NCBI GenBank assembly: GCA_035689185.1
Contig: DASSLY010000073.1
Coordinates: 1 to 43,576, forward strand
Direction: 5' to 3'
Length of the DNA: 43,576 nt
Source of the DNA: DASSLY01 sp035689185
Lineage (GTDB): Bacteria; Actinomycetota; Actinomycetes; Actinomycetales; Dermatophilaceae
Positions 20,763 through 27,754 of this stretch are shown piece by piece (positions within the stretch are counted from its first letter, which is position 1; every line of letters starts with the position of its first letter). Made by a program: the position numbers and the translations under genes. The notes under the pieces are model-generated. The model was not told the origin of the DNA and did no database searches. It was given only the letters and a program-made list of their open reading frames with translations.

Positions 20763-21538
20763 GCGACCACGTGCGGGTGGAGGTGCAGGACGGCGTCGCG
20801 ACCGTGCTCATCGAGCGGCCGCCGATGAACGCGCTGAACGCCGAGATTCAGGACGCGCTGGCTGCGGCCGCGGCGGAGCTCGGCGAGCGGCGCGATGTCG
20901 CCGCGGTCGTGCTCTACGGCGGGGAGAAGGTGTTCGCCGCCGGTGCGGACATCAAGGAGATGCGCGAGATGTCCTACACCGACATGGTGGACCGGTCCGG
21001 TCGGTTACAGGCCGCCTTCACCGCGGTGGCGCGCCTGCCCAAGCCCACCGTCGCCGCCGTCACCGGGTTCGCCCTGGGGGGCGGGTGCGAACTCGCCCTC
21101 GCCTGCGACTTCCGAGTCGCCGCCACCGACGCCAAGCTCGGCCAGCCGGAGATCCTGCTCGGGCTCATCCCCGGGGCAGGGGGCACGCAGCGGCTTGCCC
21201 GGCTGATCGGCCCGTCGCGGGCCAAGGACCTGATCTTCACCGGCCGCTTCGTCGCCGCGCCGGAGGCGCTGGCGATCGGCCTGGTCGACGAGGTCGTCGA
21301 GCCGGGGCAGGTGTATGCCGCCGCGGTGCGTCGGGCGCGGCGGTTCGCCGGGGGCCCCGCGTATGCGATCAGGGCGGCCAAGGAGGCAGTCGACCGCGGT
21401 CTGGAGACCGGTCTGGACACCGGGCTGGAACTTGAACGGATCCTGTTCGCCGGTCTGTTCGCCACGCGTGACCGGGAGATCGGGATGGCCTCCTTCGTCG
21501 AGCAGGGTCCGGGCAAGGCCAGGTTCGAAGGCCGCTAA
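20759..21538 (+). CDS. Enoyl-CoA hydratase/isomerase family protein
   Basis: A 259-residue crotonase-fold protein starting at GTG 20759, which overlaps the upstream stop by 4 bp. Seen: ERPPMNALNAEIQDAL, the oxyanion-hole segment VFAAGADIKEM, FALGGGCELALACDFRVAA with the second oxyanion Gly, and GQPEILLGLIPGAGGTQRLARLIG, where the Glu in QPE and the Gly-rich turn match true hydratases. It probably hydrates trans-2-enoyl-CoA in beta-oxidation. The C-terminal SFVEQGPGKARFEGR helix is that of the EchA8/crotonase group. Other crotonase-fold reactions cannot be excluded. No partner beta-oxidation genes flank it; etfAB lies 10 kb away. Confidence 0.9.
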   Translation: MSDHVRVEVQDGVATVLIERPPMNALNAEIQDALAAAAAELGERRDVAAVVLYGGEKVFAAGADIKEMREMSYTDMVDRSGRLQAAFTAVARLPKPTVAAVTGFALGGGCELALACDFRVAATDAKLGQPEILLGLIPGAGGTQRLARLIGPSRAKDLIFTGRFVAAPEALAIGLVDEVVEPGQVYAAAVRRARRFAGGPAYAIRAAKEAVDRGLETGLDTGLELERILFAGLFATRDREIGMASFVEQGPGKARFEGR

Positions 21539-21595
21539 CGGACCGCGGCGGCAGGCCTCCGCGCACTACCGGGTCACACCGAGGGCTACGCCATG

Positions 21596-21611
21596 GTCGT
21601 ACGACTAAGGT
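21596..21611 (+). promoter_or_regulatory. Possible promoter/operator for the STAS gene
   Basis: A perfect 10-bp palindrome GTCGTACGAC (21596-21605) is directly followed by TAAGGT (21606-21611), a fair -10 hexamer. It lies 66 bp before the STAS ATG, within the 139-bp gap after the hydratase gene. No -35 is clear. Weak call. Confidence 0.3.
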
Positions 21612-21677
21612 CGGCTACCCCACGCCGTCCCCAGCCGCCATGATGGCTCGCACAGAGGGTTCACAGGGAGGCGTGCC

Positions 21678-22025
21678 ATGGAGACGCTGGTGCATGTGCG
21701 CAGCGAGGAGGGGGCCGTCACCGTCACACCGCACGGTGAGCTCGACCAAACCACGAGCTCGGTGCTGCGCGGCGCGCTCGACCGGGCGCTGGAGCGCGCG
21801 TTCGTCTGCGGACAGCCGGTCGTGGTCAACCTGGCCGCGGTGACCTTCCTCAACGCCTGGGCGATCGGCGCGTTGGTAACCGCTCACCGCCAGCTGCACC
21901 TGGGCGGCCAGCGGCTGGTCGTCACCAACGCCTCCCCCCGCTTTGCCCGGGCACTGCGCGCCACCGGCACAAGCCGGGCCCTGGAAGTCCGGGTGGTGGC
22001 CTGGGGGAGCTGCTCGCAGAACTAG
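21678..22025 (+). CDS. STAS-domain protein with degenerate phosphosite
   Basis: A 115-residue single STAS domain. ATG is preceded by GGGAGG at 6 nt. The strand-helix pattern (EEGAVTVTPHGELDQTTSSVLRGALDRAL, QPVVVNLAAVTFLNAWAIGALVTAHRQL, LGGQRLVVTNASPRFARALRATG) is that of anti-sigma-factor antagonists (SpoIIAA/RsbV). In active antagonists the phosphorylated residue sits in a 'DSSG'/'DSTG' motif; here residues 57-64 read FLNAWAIG, so neither the Asp nor the Ser is present. It probably cannot be switched by phosphorylation and may be a constitutive binder or a structural partner. It faces two minus-strand STAS genes and a phosphatase/kinase gene, which have normal motifs. Confidence 0.85.
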   Translation: METLVHVRSEEGAVTVTPHGELDQTTSSVLRGALDRALERAFVCGQPVVVNLAAVTFLNAWAIGALVTAHRQLHLGGQRLVVTNASPRFARALRATGTSRALEVRVVAWGSCSQN

Positions 22026-22102
22026 TCCGTCCGGTCAACAGGGCACCAACATGGCCGACCCGGGCCCGTGGCCTGGGGGAGCTGCTCGCAGAACTAGTCC
22101 GT
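21996..22102. repeat. 35-bp perfect direct repeat at convergent STAS gene ends
   Basis: Copies at 21996-22030 and 22068-22102 are identical over 35 bp (begin GTGGCCTGGGGGAGCTGCTC, end GAACTAGTCCGT) and 72 bp apart, with 37 bp between. Copy 1 covers the last codons and stop of the plus-strand STAS gene; copy 2 covers the stop of the minus-strand STAS gene. The ACTAGT core supplies TAG on both strands. This looks like a local duplication at the gene ends. Confidence 0.9.
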
Positions 22103-22453
22103 GGGCTGGGGCACTTCCGGCCACGGCCAGGGGTCGCCTTCGGTGTGGACGTCGACGAGGACATCGACGGCGGCAACTTCCAGCATGCGCCTCATCCGGG
22201 CCGGGACGCGAGCCAGAACGAGGTGCTGCTGAACGGGTAGGTGGCGGCGCAACCGAACGACGACCGCCAGCCCGGCGGAGTCGATGAATCCCACCTTGGC
22301 CATGTCCACCATGAGCACAGATCGGCCGCATTCGGCCGCCGCGTCCAGGGCAAGGCGGAACTGCGGCGCGGTGGCCGAGTCGATCTCGCCGCGCGCGGTG
22401 ACCACAGCGGCGTCGTCCAGGGTGCTGACCACGAATCCCGTAGCGTTCGGCAC
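22094..22453 (-). CDS. STAS-domain anti-sigma factor antagonist
   Basis: A 119-residue STAS protein from GTG at 22453, with AAGGA upstream and only 2 bp after the preceding stop. GFVVSTLDDAAVVTARGEIDSATAPQFRLAL, SVLMVDMAKVGFIDSAGLAVVVRLRRHL and a last helix with RRMLEVAAVDVLV cover the whole fold. The phosphosite is intact (DSAG, Ser59). By family, the unphosphorylated form releases a sigma factor from its anti-sigma kinase. The last gene of the three-gene partner-switching operon. Its stop lies in the second copy of a 35-bp direct repeat. Confidence 0.87.
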   Translation of the reverse strand: MPNATGFVVSTLDDAAVVTARGEIDSATAPQFRLALDAAAECGRSVLMVDMAKVGFIDSAGLAVVVRLRRHLPVQQHLVLARVPARMRRMLEVAAVDVLVDVHTEGDPWPWPEVPQPTD

Positions 22454-22455
22454 GG

Positions 22456-22812
22456 CTAGCTGTCCTTTCCTTGCACGGCCGCCACCTCGCTAGTATCCGC
22501 CACGACGTCGGCCACCGAGTCAACTCCGGCAAGAAGGAGGACGCGCCGGACCAGCGAACTGGTCGGCACGACCAGGCACAGTCGTTGCTGACGGTCGCGC
22601 AGCTCCCGGGCCAGCCGGAACACCACCCGCAGTCCCGTGCTGTCCAGGTAGCTGACCTCGGAGATGTCCAGGACGACGCCGTGCGCAGCGTTGGCAACGG
22701 AGCGTTCCAGGTCCCGAGTCAGCTCGTCCACGTTGGACAGGTCGATCTCACCGCTGAGCGACACGACCGGCCACGGGCCGTCGCCGGTGACCAAGATCCT
22801 CGCGAGCGTCAC
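22456..22812 (-). CDS. STAS-domain anti-sigma factor antagonist
   Basis: A 118-residue STAS protein. GTG at 22812 overlaps the stop of the phosphatase/kinase gene (GTGA), so translation is coupled. The fold is complete: GPWPVVSLSGEIDLSNVDELTRDLERSV, GVVLDISEVSYLDSTGLRVVFRLAREL and RQQRLCLVVPTSSLVRRVLLLAGVDSV. The phosphosite motif is DSTG with Ser58. It is the likely direct substrate of the phosphatase and the HATPase domain encoded just upstream. It differs clearly from the adjacent STAS protein, so the module may read out through two antagonists. Confidence 0.87.
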   Translation of the reverse strand: MTLARILVTGDGPWPVVSLSGEIDLSNVDELTRDLERSVANAAHGVVLDISEVSYLDSTGLRVVFRLARELRDRQQRLCLVVPTSSLVRRVLLLAGVDSVADVVADTSEVAAVQGKDS

Positions 22813-24734
22813 GACCGGTCCCCGCCGGCGCCCGGGGCAAGCGCGGCGCCGGCTAGGCGGCGACGCATGACGACCTCCGTGCCGCCGGCCCCGTAGGCGA
22901 CATCGACCTGCTCCATCAGCTCACTGACCAGACTGAGCCCGCGGCCACGGTCGCGCCCACGCGAGGCACGCCACCGGCCCCAGTCGCGCACCCCCACGGT
23001 CACCAACCCGTCGTCGAGGTCACAGCTGACGCCGAATTGCGCGTCACCTGGACCGTACGCATGCTCGATCGCATTGGTCGCAGCCTCCGAACAGCACAAG
23101 GTGATCTCATAGCACTCCTGGTCACTGGCGCCAGCCTCACGCAGCCAGCGTTGCAAAGTGCGCCGCAGCAGCAGCAGCCGGTCCGAGTGCGCCGGCCAGA
23201 GGAAGTCCAGGTGTGGGCCCAGCCGCGACTGAGGCGAAACGGCCAGCATGGCCACGTCGTCGGTCGGCGTCCCCGAGGCCAGCATGTCGGAGACCACGGT
23301 GGCACAGAACTGGTCGATGTCGTTCCCACGGGCGGAGGCGCCGCAGCGGAGCAGCCGGTCCAGCCCGTCATCGGCGCCCTCGCCTCGCCGCTCGACCAGG
23401 CCGTCGGTGTACAGCACCAGCACGCTGTCGGGAGGCAGAACGTGCGTCGCCTCGGCGTAGAGCGTCCCCCGCATGGCGCCGATGGGCGGACATGCCTCGT
23501 GCTCCAGGTAACGCTCGCCCGTGTCATGCAGGAGCAGTGGTGGGTAGTGGCCTGCGTTGGCCAGCCGCAAGGTCCCCGTGACCGGGTTGAGCACGGCATA
23601 CAAGCAGGTCGCCATCTCACCGAACTCCTGTTGCAAGCAGAGCCGGTTGAGCCGGTACAGCACCTCACCGGGAGGTAGTCCGTCGACGGCATAGGCCCTC
23701 AGGGCGTTGCGTAGCTGGCCCATCACCGAGGCTGCGCGCACGTCGTGGCCGACGACATCGCCCATGACCAGGCCCAGGTCGCCCCCGGTGAGCGGGATGA
23801 CGTCGTACCAGTCACCGCCGACCTGGGTGCTGGGGCCGCCTGGAACGTACCGGGCCGCCATGAGGACGCCGGGCACGTCCGGCAGCTTCTCCGGAAGCAG
23901 GCTCTGCTGCAGTGTCTCTGCGACGCCGCGTTGGCGAGCGACCATCGCGGCGAGGGCGCTCCCGAGCCGGTTCATCAGGTAGGTGAGGCTGAGCAGGCCC
24001 AGGATCGCCGCCACCGCGGACGCGGAGGTCCGCCACCGGGCGGCTCGCTCGTTGTCATCCGCCTGCTTCCTGAGTGCGTCCGCCTCATCGCTGAGTGCGG
24101 CGGCCAAGGCGGCCTGCTTGTCGGTGAGCATCGTGAACTCGCCGATGAGCGGTGGGAGCGCCTTCTGGGCGGCAGCCTGGTCGGATCGGGCGAGCCGGGC
24201 GAAGGCCACCACGTCGGCGACGTACTTGTCCTGCAGCGGCCGGAGGTGACTCACCCGCGATTTGAGCCGCGTCGGCAACGCGGACCCACGGAGCAGGGCA
24301 AGGTTCTGCTGGAACGCTGCGGCGTCCTGCTCCACAGCGTGGGTCACCGGCTCGCCCGGCGGCATGGGGAAGCGCAGGAGAGTGCGCAGTGCTCCGGCCT
24401 GCAGGGCGTCGTGGATACGGTCCGCGTCCTGGAGGTGTCGTTGCGCCTGGGTCAGCTGCGCGACCTTGACGTAGGACTCCTCCACCTCGGCAAGCCCCGT
24501 TAGCGCCGTGTAAACTATGAACAAGTTGAAGACGACGCCAGCCAACCCAACGGCCATCATTGGCATGCGATGGCTGCGCTTAAGCCGTCGCCACCAGGTC
24601 TGGCCCGCCGGCACCCGCCGCTGCCGTGCCGGCTTGGCTGACGAGGGGGAGGAACTGTGGAGGTTGAGCGTATGAATTCCCTTATGCCCTGCTTCCGTAA
24701 TTCTGAATCGACCCCCGCCCAACCTCTGGCGCAA
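22809..24734 (-). CDS. Membrane sensor with SpoIIE-type PP2C phosphatase and HATPase anti-sigma kinase
   Basis: A 641-residue protein if the TTG at 24734 is used. That start has no ribosome site; GTG at codon 41 or ATG at codon 57 are also possible. Order: cytoplasmic tail, membrane helix about 57-80, an extracytoplasmic helical region about 82-232 resembling a CHASE3-like four-helix sensor, membrane helix about 236-258, PP2C/SpoIIE phosphatase about 275-500 (GGDWYD at 306, GDVVGHD at 325, YTDGLVERRGEG at 442, TDDVAML at 491), then an RsbW-like HATPase (LCCSEAATNAIEHAYG, DWGRW...RGRGLSLV). Having phosphatase and kinase in one chain lets a single sensor set STAS phosphorylation in both directions. 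Two STAS genes follow in the same operon. No sigma factor gene is in the window. Confidence 0.88.
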   Translation of the reverse strand: MRQRLGGGRFRITEAGHKGIHTLNLHSSSPSSAKPARQRRVPAGQTWWRRLKRSHRMPMMAVGLAGVVFNLFIVYTALTGLAEVEESYVKVAQLTQAQRHLQDADRIHDALQAGALRTLLRFPMPPGEPVTHAVEQDAAAFQQNLALLRGSALPTRLKSRVSHLRPLQDKYVADVVAFARLARSDQAAAQKALPPLIGEFTMLTDKQAALAAALSDEADALRKQADDNERAARWRTSASAVAAILGLLSLTYLMNRLGSALAAMVARQRGVAETLQQSLLPEKLPDVPGVLMAARYVPGGPSTQVGGDWYDVIPLTGGDLGLVMGDVVGHDVRAASVMGQLRNALRAYAVDGLPPGEVLYRLNRLCLQQEFGEMATCLYAVLNPVTGTLRLANAGHYPPLLLHDTGERYLEHEACPPIGAMRGTLYAEATHVLPPDSVLVLYTDGLVERRGEGADDGLDRLLRCGASARGNDIDQFCATVVSDMLASGTPTDDVAMLAVSPQSRLGPHLDFLWPAHSDRLLLLRRTLQRWLREAGASDQECYEITLCCSEAATNAIEHAYGPGDAQFGVSCDLDDGLVTVGVRDWGRWRASRGRDRGRGLSLVSELMEQVDVAYGAGGTEVVMRRRLAGAALAPGAGGDRS

Positions 24735-24960
24735 ATGTGGCTGGCCGTACCGGCCTGGGGAGATGGTAGCAGCCGCGTCGGACGGGTCAGGGCCGCGGCC
24801 GAGGGCGCCGCATCCCGTGTCGCTTTTGTGCTGGTATGCCGGACTTCGCCCGAGTTGACCGGCTGGGCTCCGTCGAGCGTCAAGTGTGCTCGGTGGCGAC
24901 GGCCTGAAGCGGCCACCTGTCCAGCCATCGGACTGGCATCTTGATGCAGAGCAGTCCTAG

Positions 24961-24988
24961 GCGATAGGATGCAAACGCATTCTATCGC
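24961..24988. promoter_or_regulatory. Palindromic operator before the SARP gene
   Basis: Arms CGATAGGATGC (24962-24972) and GCATTCTATCG (24977-24987) pair at 10 of 11 positions around a 4-nt spacer (aaac), and G24961/C24988 extends it to 12. The left arm contains TAGGAT, a possible -10. It is AT-richer than its surroundings and lies 113 bp upstream of the likely SARP start, in the 366-bp gap (24735-25100) between the divergent sensor and regulator genes. Nothing else in that gap looks coding. It may be the binding site of the SARP protein itself or a hairpin in the leader. Confidence 0.55.
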
Positions 24989-25100
24989 GGGAAATCGCAA
25001 CAACATGAGCCGCGACCTGATCCCGGAAAGTCGCTGCGGAGCCGTGAGGCGCCGGGCTATTCTGGGCCGGGTCTGGGTCGGATGTGACGTAGGTGGAGAC

Positions 25101-27014
25101 GTGCGCGTAGCGCTGCTGGGTGGACTGGTCGTTGAAACGCGCTCCCGCACGACCAATGCTCGCGACTTCCCGGGAATAAAGCCAAAGCAGCTGTTCGAAA
25201 TTCTTGCGGTTGAGCGCGGAAAGGCCGTTTCCAAGGCGCGGCTGGCCGACCTGCTCTGGGGCGAGTCGCTCCCGCAGAACTATCCGGGGACGCTGGAGTC
25301 CTACGTGTCGATTCTGCGGCGGACCCTGCAGCCGGACGTCAAGGCTCGTGAGTCGATCATCCTCACCGAGCGCGGCGGGTACCGCCTGGACGTCGACCGC
25401 GCAACCCTGGACGTGGAGGAGTTCGACGCGCTGGTCGCCTCAGCCGCCGGCATGGAGCCCGTCCACGCGCTCGCGACCTACCGCAAGGCTCTCTCCCTCG
25501 TACGCGGGTCAGTGTTGGAAGACGAGCCCTACGCGACCTATGCCGAACCGATGCGCGCGACCTACCAGCAGCGCCACGTCAGCGCCCTTGTGAACAGCGC
25601 CCGGCTGTCGATGATCACCGGCGAGACCCTGGCTGCGTTGGAGCTCGCCGAGCAGGCAGTGGCCGTCGACCCGTTGGCGGAGGCCGCCTACCAGGTGCTG
25701 ATGACCACGTCCTACTCCCTGTTCCGGCAGGAGGATGCGCTGCGCGCCTTCGACCGCTGCCGGCGCCTGCTGGCCGACGAGCTGGGCGTCGACCCGTTGG
25801 ACGAGACGGTGGCGCTGCACCTGGCGATCTTGCGGCACGAGGACATCGCTGCGCTGCTGCCGCACGCGGCCGCCGCCACGACGACCCACGGTGTGACGAT
25901 CGTGCCGGAACCCGCCACGGACCTGCCGTTCCTGGGTCGCGCGACCGAGTCCGCGCGACTGGAGCGGACCATCACGACCGCGCTGCACGGACGTTTCACG
26001 GTCATCTGCGTGACTGGGGAGATGGGCGTCGGCAAGACGCGGCTGGTGCAATCGGTGCTCCAGCGGATGGGCGTGCCGGCGGGGGTCAACCGCTGCTCGG
26101 ACCTGGAGTCCGACCTGCCGTATGTCGCCCTGTCACTGGCGCTGCGGCCGATCCTGCAAACCAGCGACGGCGACCCGATGCCGGTACTGGCCGAGCTCCT
26201 GCGGCGCAGCGAGCAGGCGCATCCCTTCGACGAGATCGCGCGCATCCGTGTCATGGAGTCCCTCGCCGAAGAGCTGAGAGCACACGAGCCTTTCGTCTTG
26301 GTGTTGGACGACGCGCAGTGGGCCGACGCCGCCACCATCACCACGCTGAACTACTTGCATCGCCGCTCTCCCGACGCGCCGGTGGCTGTGGTGCTGGCCG
26401 GCGAGCCGGAGGCCATCCGTCGCGGTCCGCTGTCCAGGTTGCGGGCCGAAACCCGGATCGACCTGGACGTGCTCTCGGTCGAGGACCTTGCCGGCGTGGG
26501 GGGCCCGGACATGCACGAGCAGACCGGGGGCCACCCGCTCTACGTCGCCGGAGCCCTGGAGGCCGCCCGTCTCCAGTTGGCGACGGAATTTCCCCCCGAA
26601 CTGCGAGAACGCGTGCTCGGCCGCTGCTGGGACCTCGGTCCGCAGACCTACCGGGTGGCGACGGTGGCCGCGGTGCTGCCCGCGCCGTTCCTCGGCTGGA
26701 CGTTGAGCCACGTCGTCGGGGCGGCCCACGGCGTTGCCGCCGAGCTGGATCGCCTGGTCGAGCACGGCACGCTGGTCGAGGTGGGCCCGGGGTTTGAGTT
26801 CAAGCACCAGGCTGAGCGACGCCTGCTGGCCGAGAGCTTCTCCGAAGTCCGCCGCGCGGCCCTGCTTCGTGAGGCGAGCCGGGTGCCACCTGAGCCGGTG
26901 CTGGGCAACTTGCCGTCCGCCAGCGCAGCGACCGGGGACTACCCGGCATACCTGTCCGGTGCGGCGTTCAACTCGGCGGAGGGGCAGGAACGCCGGGCGG
27001 TCGCCGAGGGCTGA
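25101..27014 (+). CDS. SARP/BTAD transcriptional activator with AAA ATPase domain
   Basis: A 637-residue protein from GTG at 25101, where the conserved fold begins (VRVALLGGLVVETRSR); ATG at 25005 and 24969 are in frame, but those codons are not family-like. Residues 20-100 form the OmpR-like winged helix (GIKPKQLFEILAVERGKAVSKARLADLLWG...ESYVSILRRTLQ), and 105-250 the bacterial transcriptional activation domain (YATYAEPMRATYQQRHVSALVNSARL, ADELGVDPLDETVALH). About 275-600 is a STAND-like ATPase with Walker A GEMGVGKT (306-313) and Walker B FVLVLDDAQWAD. It lacks the long TPR tail of large SARPs. Such proteins activate secondary-metabolism or cell-specific operons. The target may be the adjacent secreted-protein and regulator genes, by position only. 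Confidence 0.88.
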   Translation: MRVALLGGLVVETRSRTTNARDFPGIKPKQLFEILAVERGKAVSKARLADLLWGESLPQNYPGTLESYVSILRRTLQPDVKARESIILTERGGYRLDVDRATLDVEEFDALVASAAGMEPVHALATYRKALSLVRGSVLEDEPYATYAEPMRATYQQRHVSALVNSARLSMITGETLAALELAEQAVAVDPLAEAAYQVLMTTSYSLFRQEDALRAFDRCRRLLADELGVDPLDETVALHLAILRHEDIAALLPHAAAATTTHGVTIVPEPATDLPFLGRATESARLERTITTALHGRFTVICVTGEMGVGKTRLVQSVLQRMGVPAGVNRCSDLESDLPYVALSLALRPILQTSDGDPMPVLAELLRRSEQAHPFDEIARIRVMESLAEELRAHEPFVLVLDDAQWADAATITTLNYLHRRSPDAPVAVVLAGEPEAIRRGPLSRLRAETRIDLDVLSVEDLAGVGGPDMHEQTGGHPLYVAGALEAARLQLATEFPPELRERVLGRCWDLGPQTYRVATVAAVLPAPFLGWTLSHVVGAAHGVAAELDRLVEHGTLVEVGPGFEFKHQAERRLLAESFSEVRRAALLREASRVPPEPVLGNLPSASAATGDYPAYLSGAAFNSAEGQERRAVAEG

Positions 27015-27047
27015 CCGTCCGGTCAGTGCACCCTCGGGTTCTGACCG
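27011..27047. terminator. Possible terminator between convergent SARP and LuxR genes
   Basis: CTGACCG (27011-27017), CGGTCAG (27020-27026) and CTGACCG (27041-27047) allow two alternative 7-bp stems: a 2-nt-loop palindrome over the SARP stop codon, or a 14-nt-loop hairpin. The genes converge here with 44 bp between stops. The stems are short, so this is a weak call. Confidence 0.35.
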
Positions 27048-27058
27048 CCGCTGACGGC

Positions 27059-27661
27059 TCATGCAGCCAACCCGTTGAAGTGCGCCCACAGCGCAGCCTG
27101 GGTCCGGCTGGTCACCCCGATGCTGAGGAAGACCCTGGTCAGGTGGGCCTTGACGGTCGTCTCGCGGATGCCCAGCTCGTGGGCGATCTGCCGGTTCCCC
27201 GACCCCCGTCCCAGCAGGGTGAGGATCTGCCGCTCGCGGGCGGTGAGCCCCGCCGCGGTCTTGGCTCCGCTGGGCCCATGCCACGGGGGGCAGGCCGCCG
27301 TGGCGGGCATGGGCGCCCTCCCGCCACGGACGGCGCCCACCAGCTCCTCGGGGTTCGAGTCGGCGCTGAGGTACTCGATCGTGCCCGGCTCGGCAGCCGC
27401 CGCCTCGTGCCCCGGTTCGTCCACCAGCGCCACCAGGCGCGTCCCGGCAGGCATCTGAGCGGCACGCGCCGGGGCCACCGGACACGTCGAGCAGGACGGG
27501 CCGACCAGCACGACCGTTGGCCGGATGAGGTCCGAGAGCGCCATGCCGGCTTCCCACTCACCTGCCTCGCCCACCACGAGCAGGTCGTCGGCAGCGTGCA
27601 ACAGCCGGACCAGGCCGGCTCGAACCACGGCGTGGCGGTCCACCACTATCACCGATGTCAT
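27059..27661 (-). CDS. LuxR-family response regulator with degenerate receiver
   Basis: A 200-residue protein with the NarL/FixJ layout. The C-terminal part (about 139-190) is a clear LuxR helix-turn-helix: LTARERQILTLLGRGSGNRQIAHELGIRETTVKAHLTRVFLSIGV. The N-terminal receiver keeps the start VIVVDRHAVVRAGLVRLL but has Arg where the second acidic residue usually lies, and the expected phospho-acceptor Asp is replaced (VVLVGPS, Gly54). It also has a short Cys pair (CSTC, 57-60). It is therefore unlikely to be phosphorylated in the classical way, and no histidine kinase gene is nearby. It follows the PKD-protein gene on the same strand, but a strong hairpin lies between them, so it may have its own promoter. 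Confidence 0.85.
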   Translation of the reverse strand: MTSVIVVDRHAVVRAGLVRLLHAADDLLVVGEAGEWEAGMALSDLIRPTVVLVGPSCSTCPVAPARAAQMPAGTRLVALVDEPGHEAAAAEPGTIEYLSADSNPEELVGAVRGGRAPMPATAACPPWHGPSGAKTAAGLTARERQILTLLGRGSGNRQIAHELGIRETTVKAHLTRVFLSIGVTSRTQAALWAHFNGLAA

Positions 27662-27704
27662 CTGTCCAGCACCCCGTTCGCGTCTGCTTGATGGGCCTTG
27701 CTGG

Positions 27705-27747
27705 CCGGTGCGGGCGAGCCCTGCTGCGCCAGGCTCGCCCGCACCGG
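27705..27747 (-). terminator. Terminator hairpin after the PKD-domain protein gene
   Basis: A perfect 16-bp inverted repeat: arms CCGGTGCGGGCGAGCC (27705-27720) and GGCTCGCCCGCACCGG (27732-27747) with an 11-nt loop. It begins 8 bp after the stop of the minus-strand secreted-protein gene. No U tract, as usual for this GC content. Confidence 0.8.
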
Positions 27748-27754
27748 GGAACCG

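Noticed and set aside
21996..22102. 35-bp direct repeat as a second CRISPR array
   Set aside because: Only two copies, each overlapping the end of a coding gene, no internal stem and no cas gene nearby; better explained as a local duplication.
24657..24944. Small plus-strand open frame in the gap between the sensor and SARP genes
   Set aside because: No ribosome site, no recognisable composition, and it overlaps the 5' end of the sensor gene.
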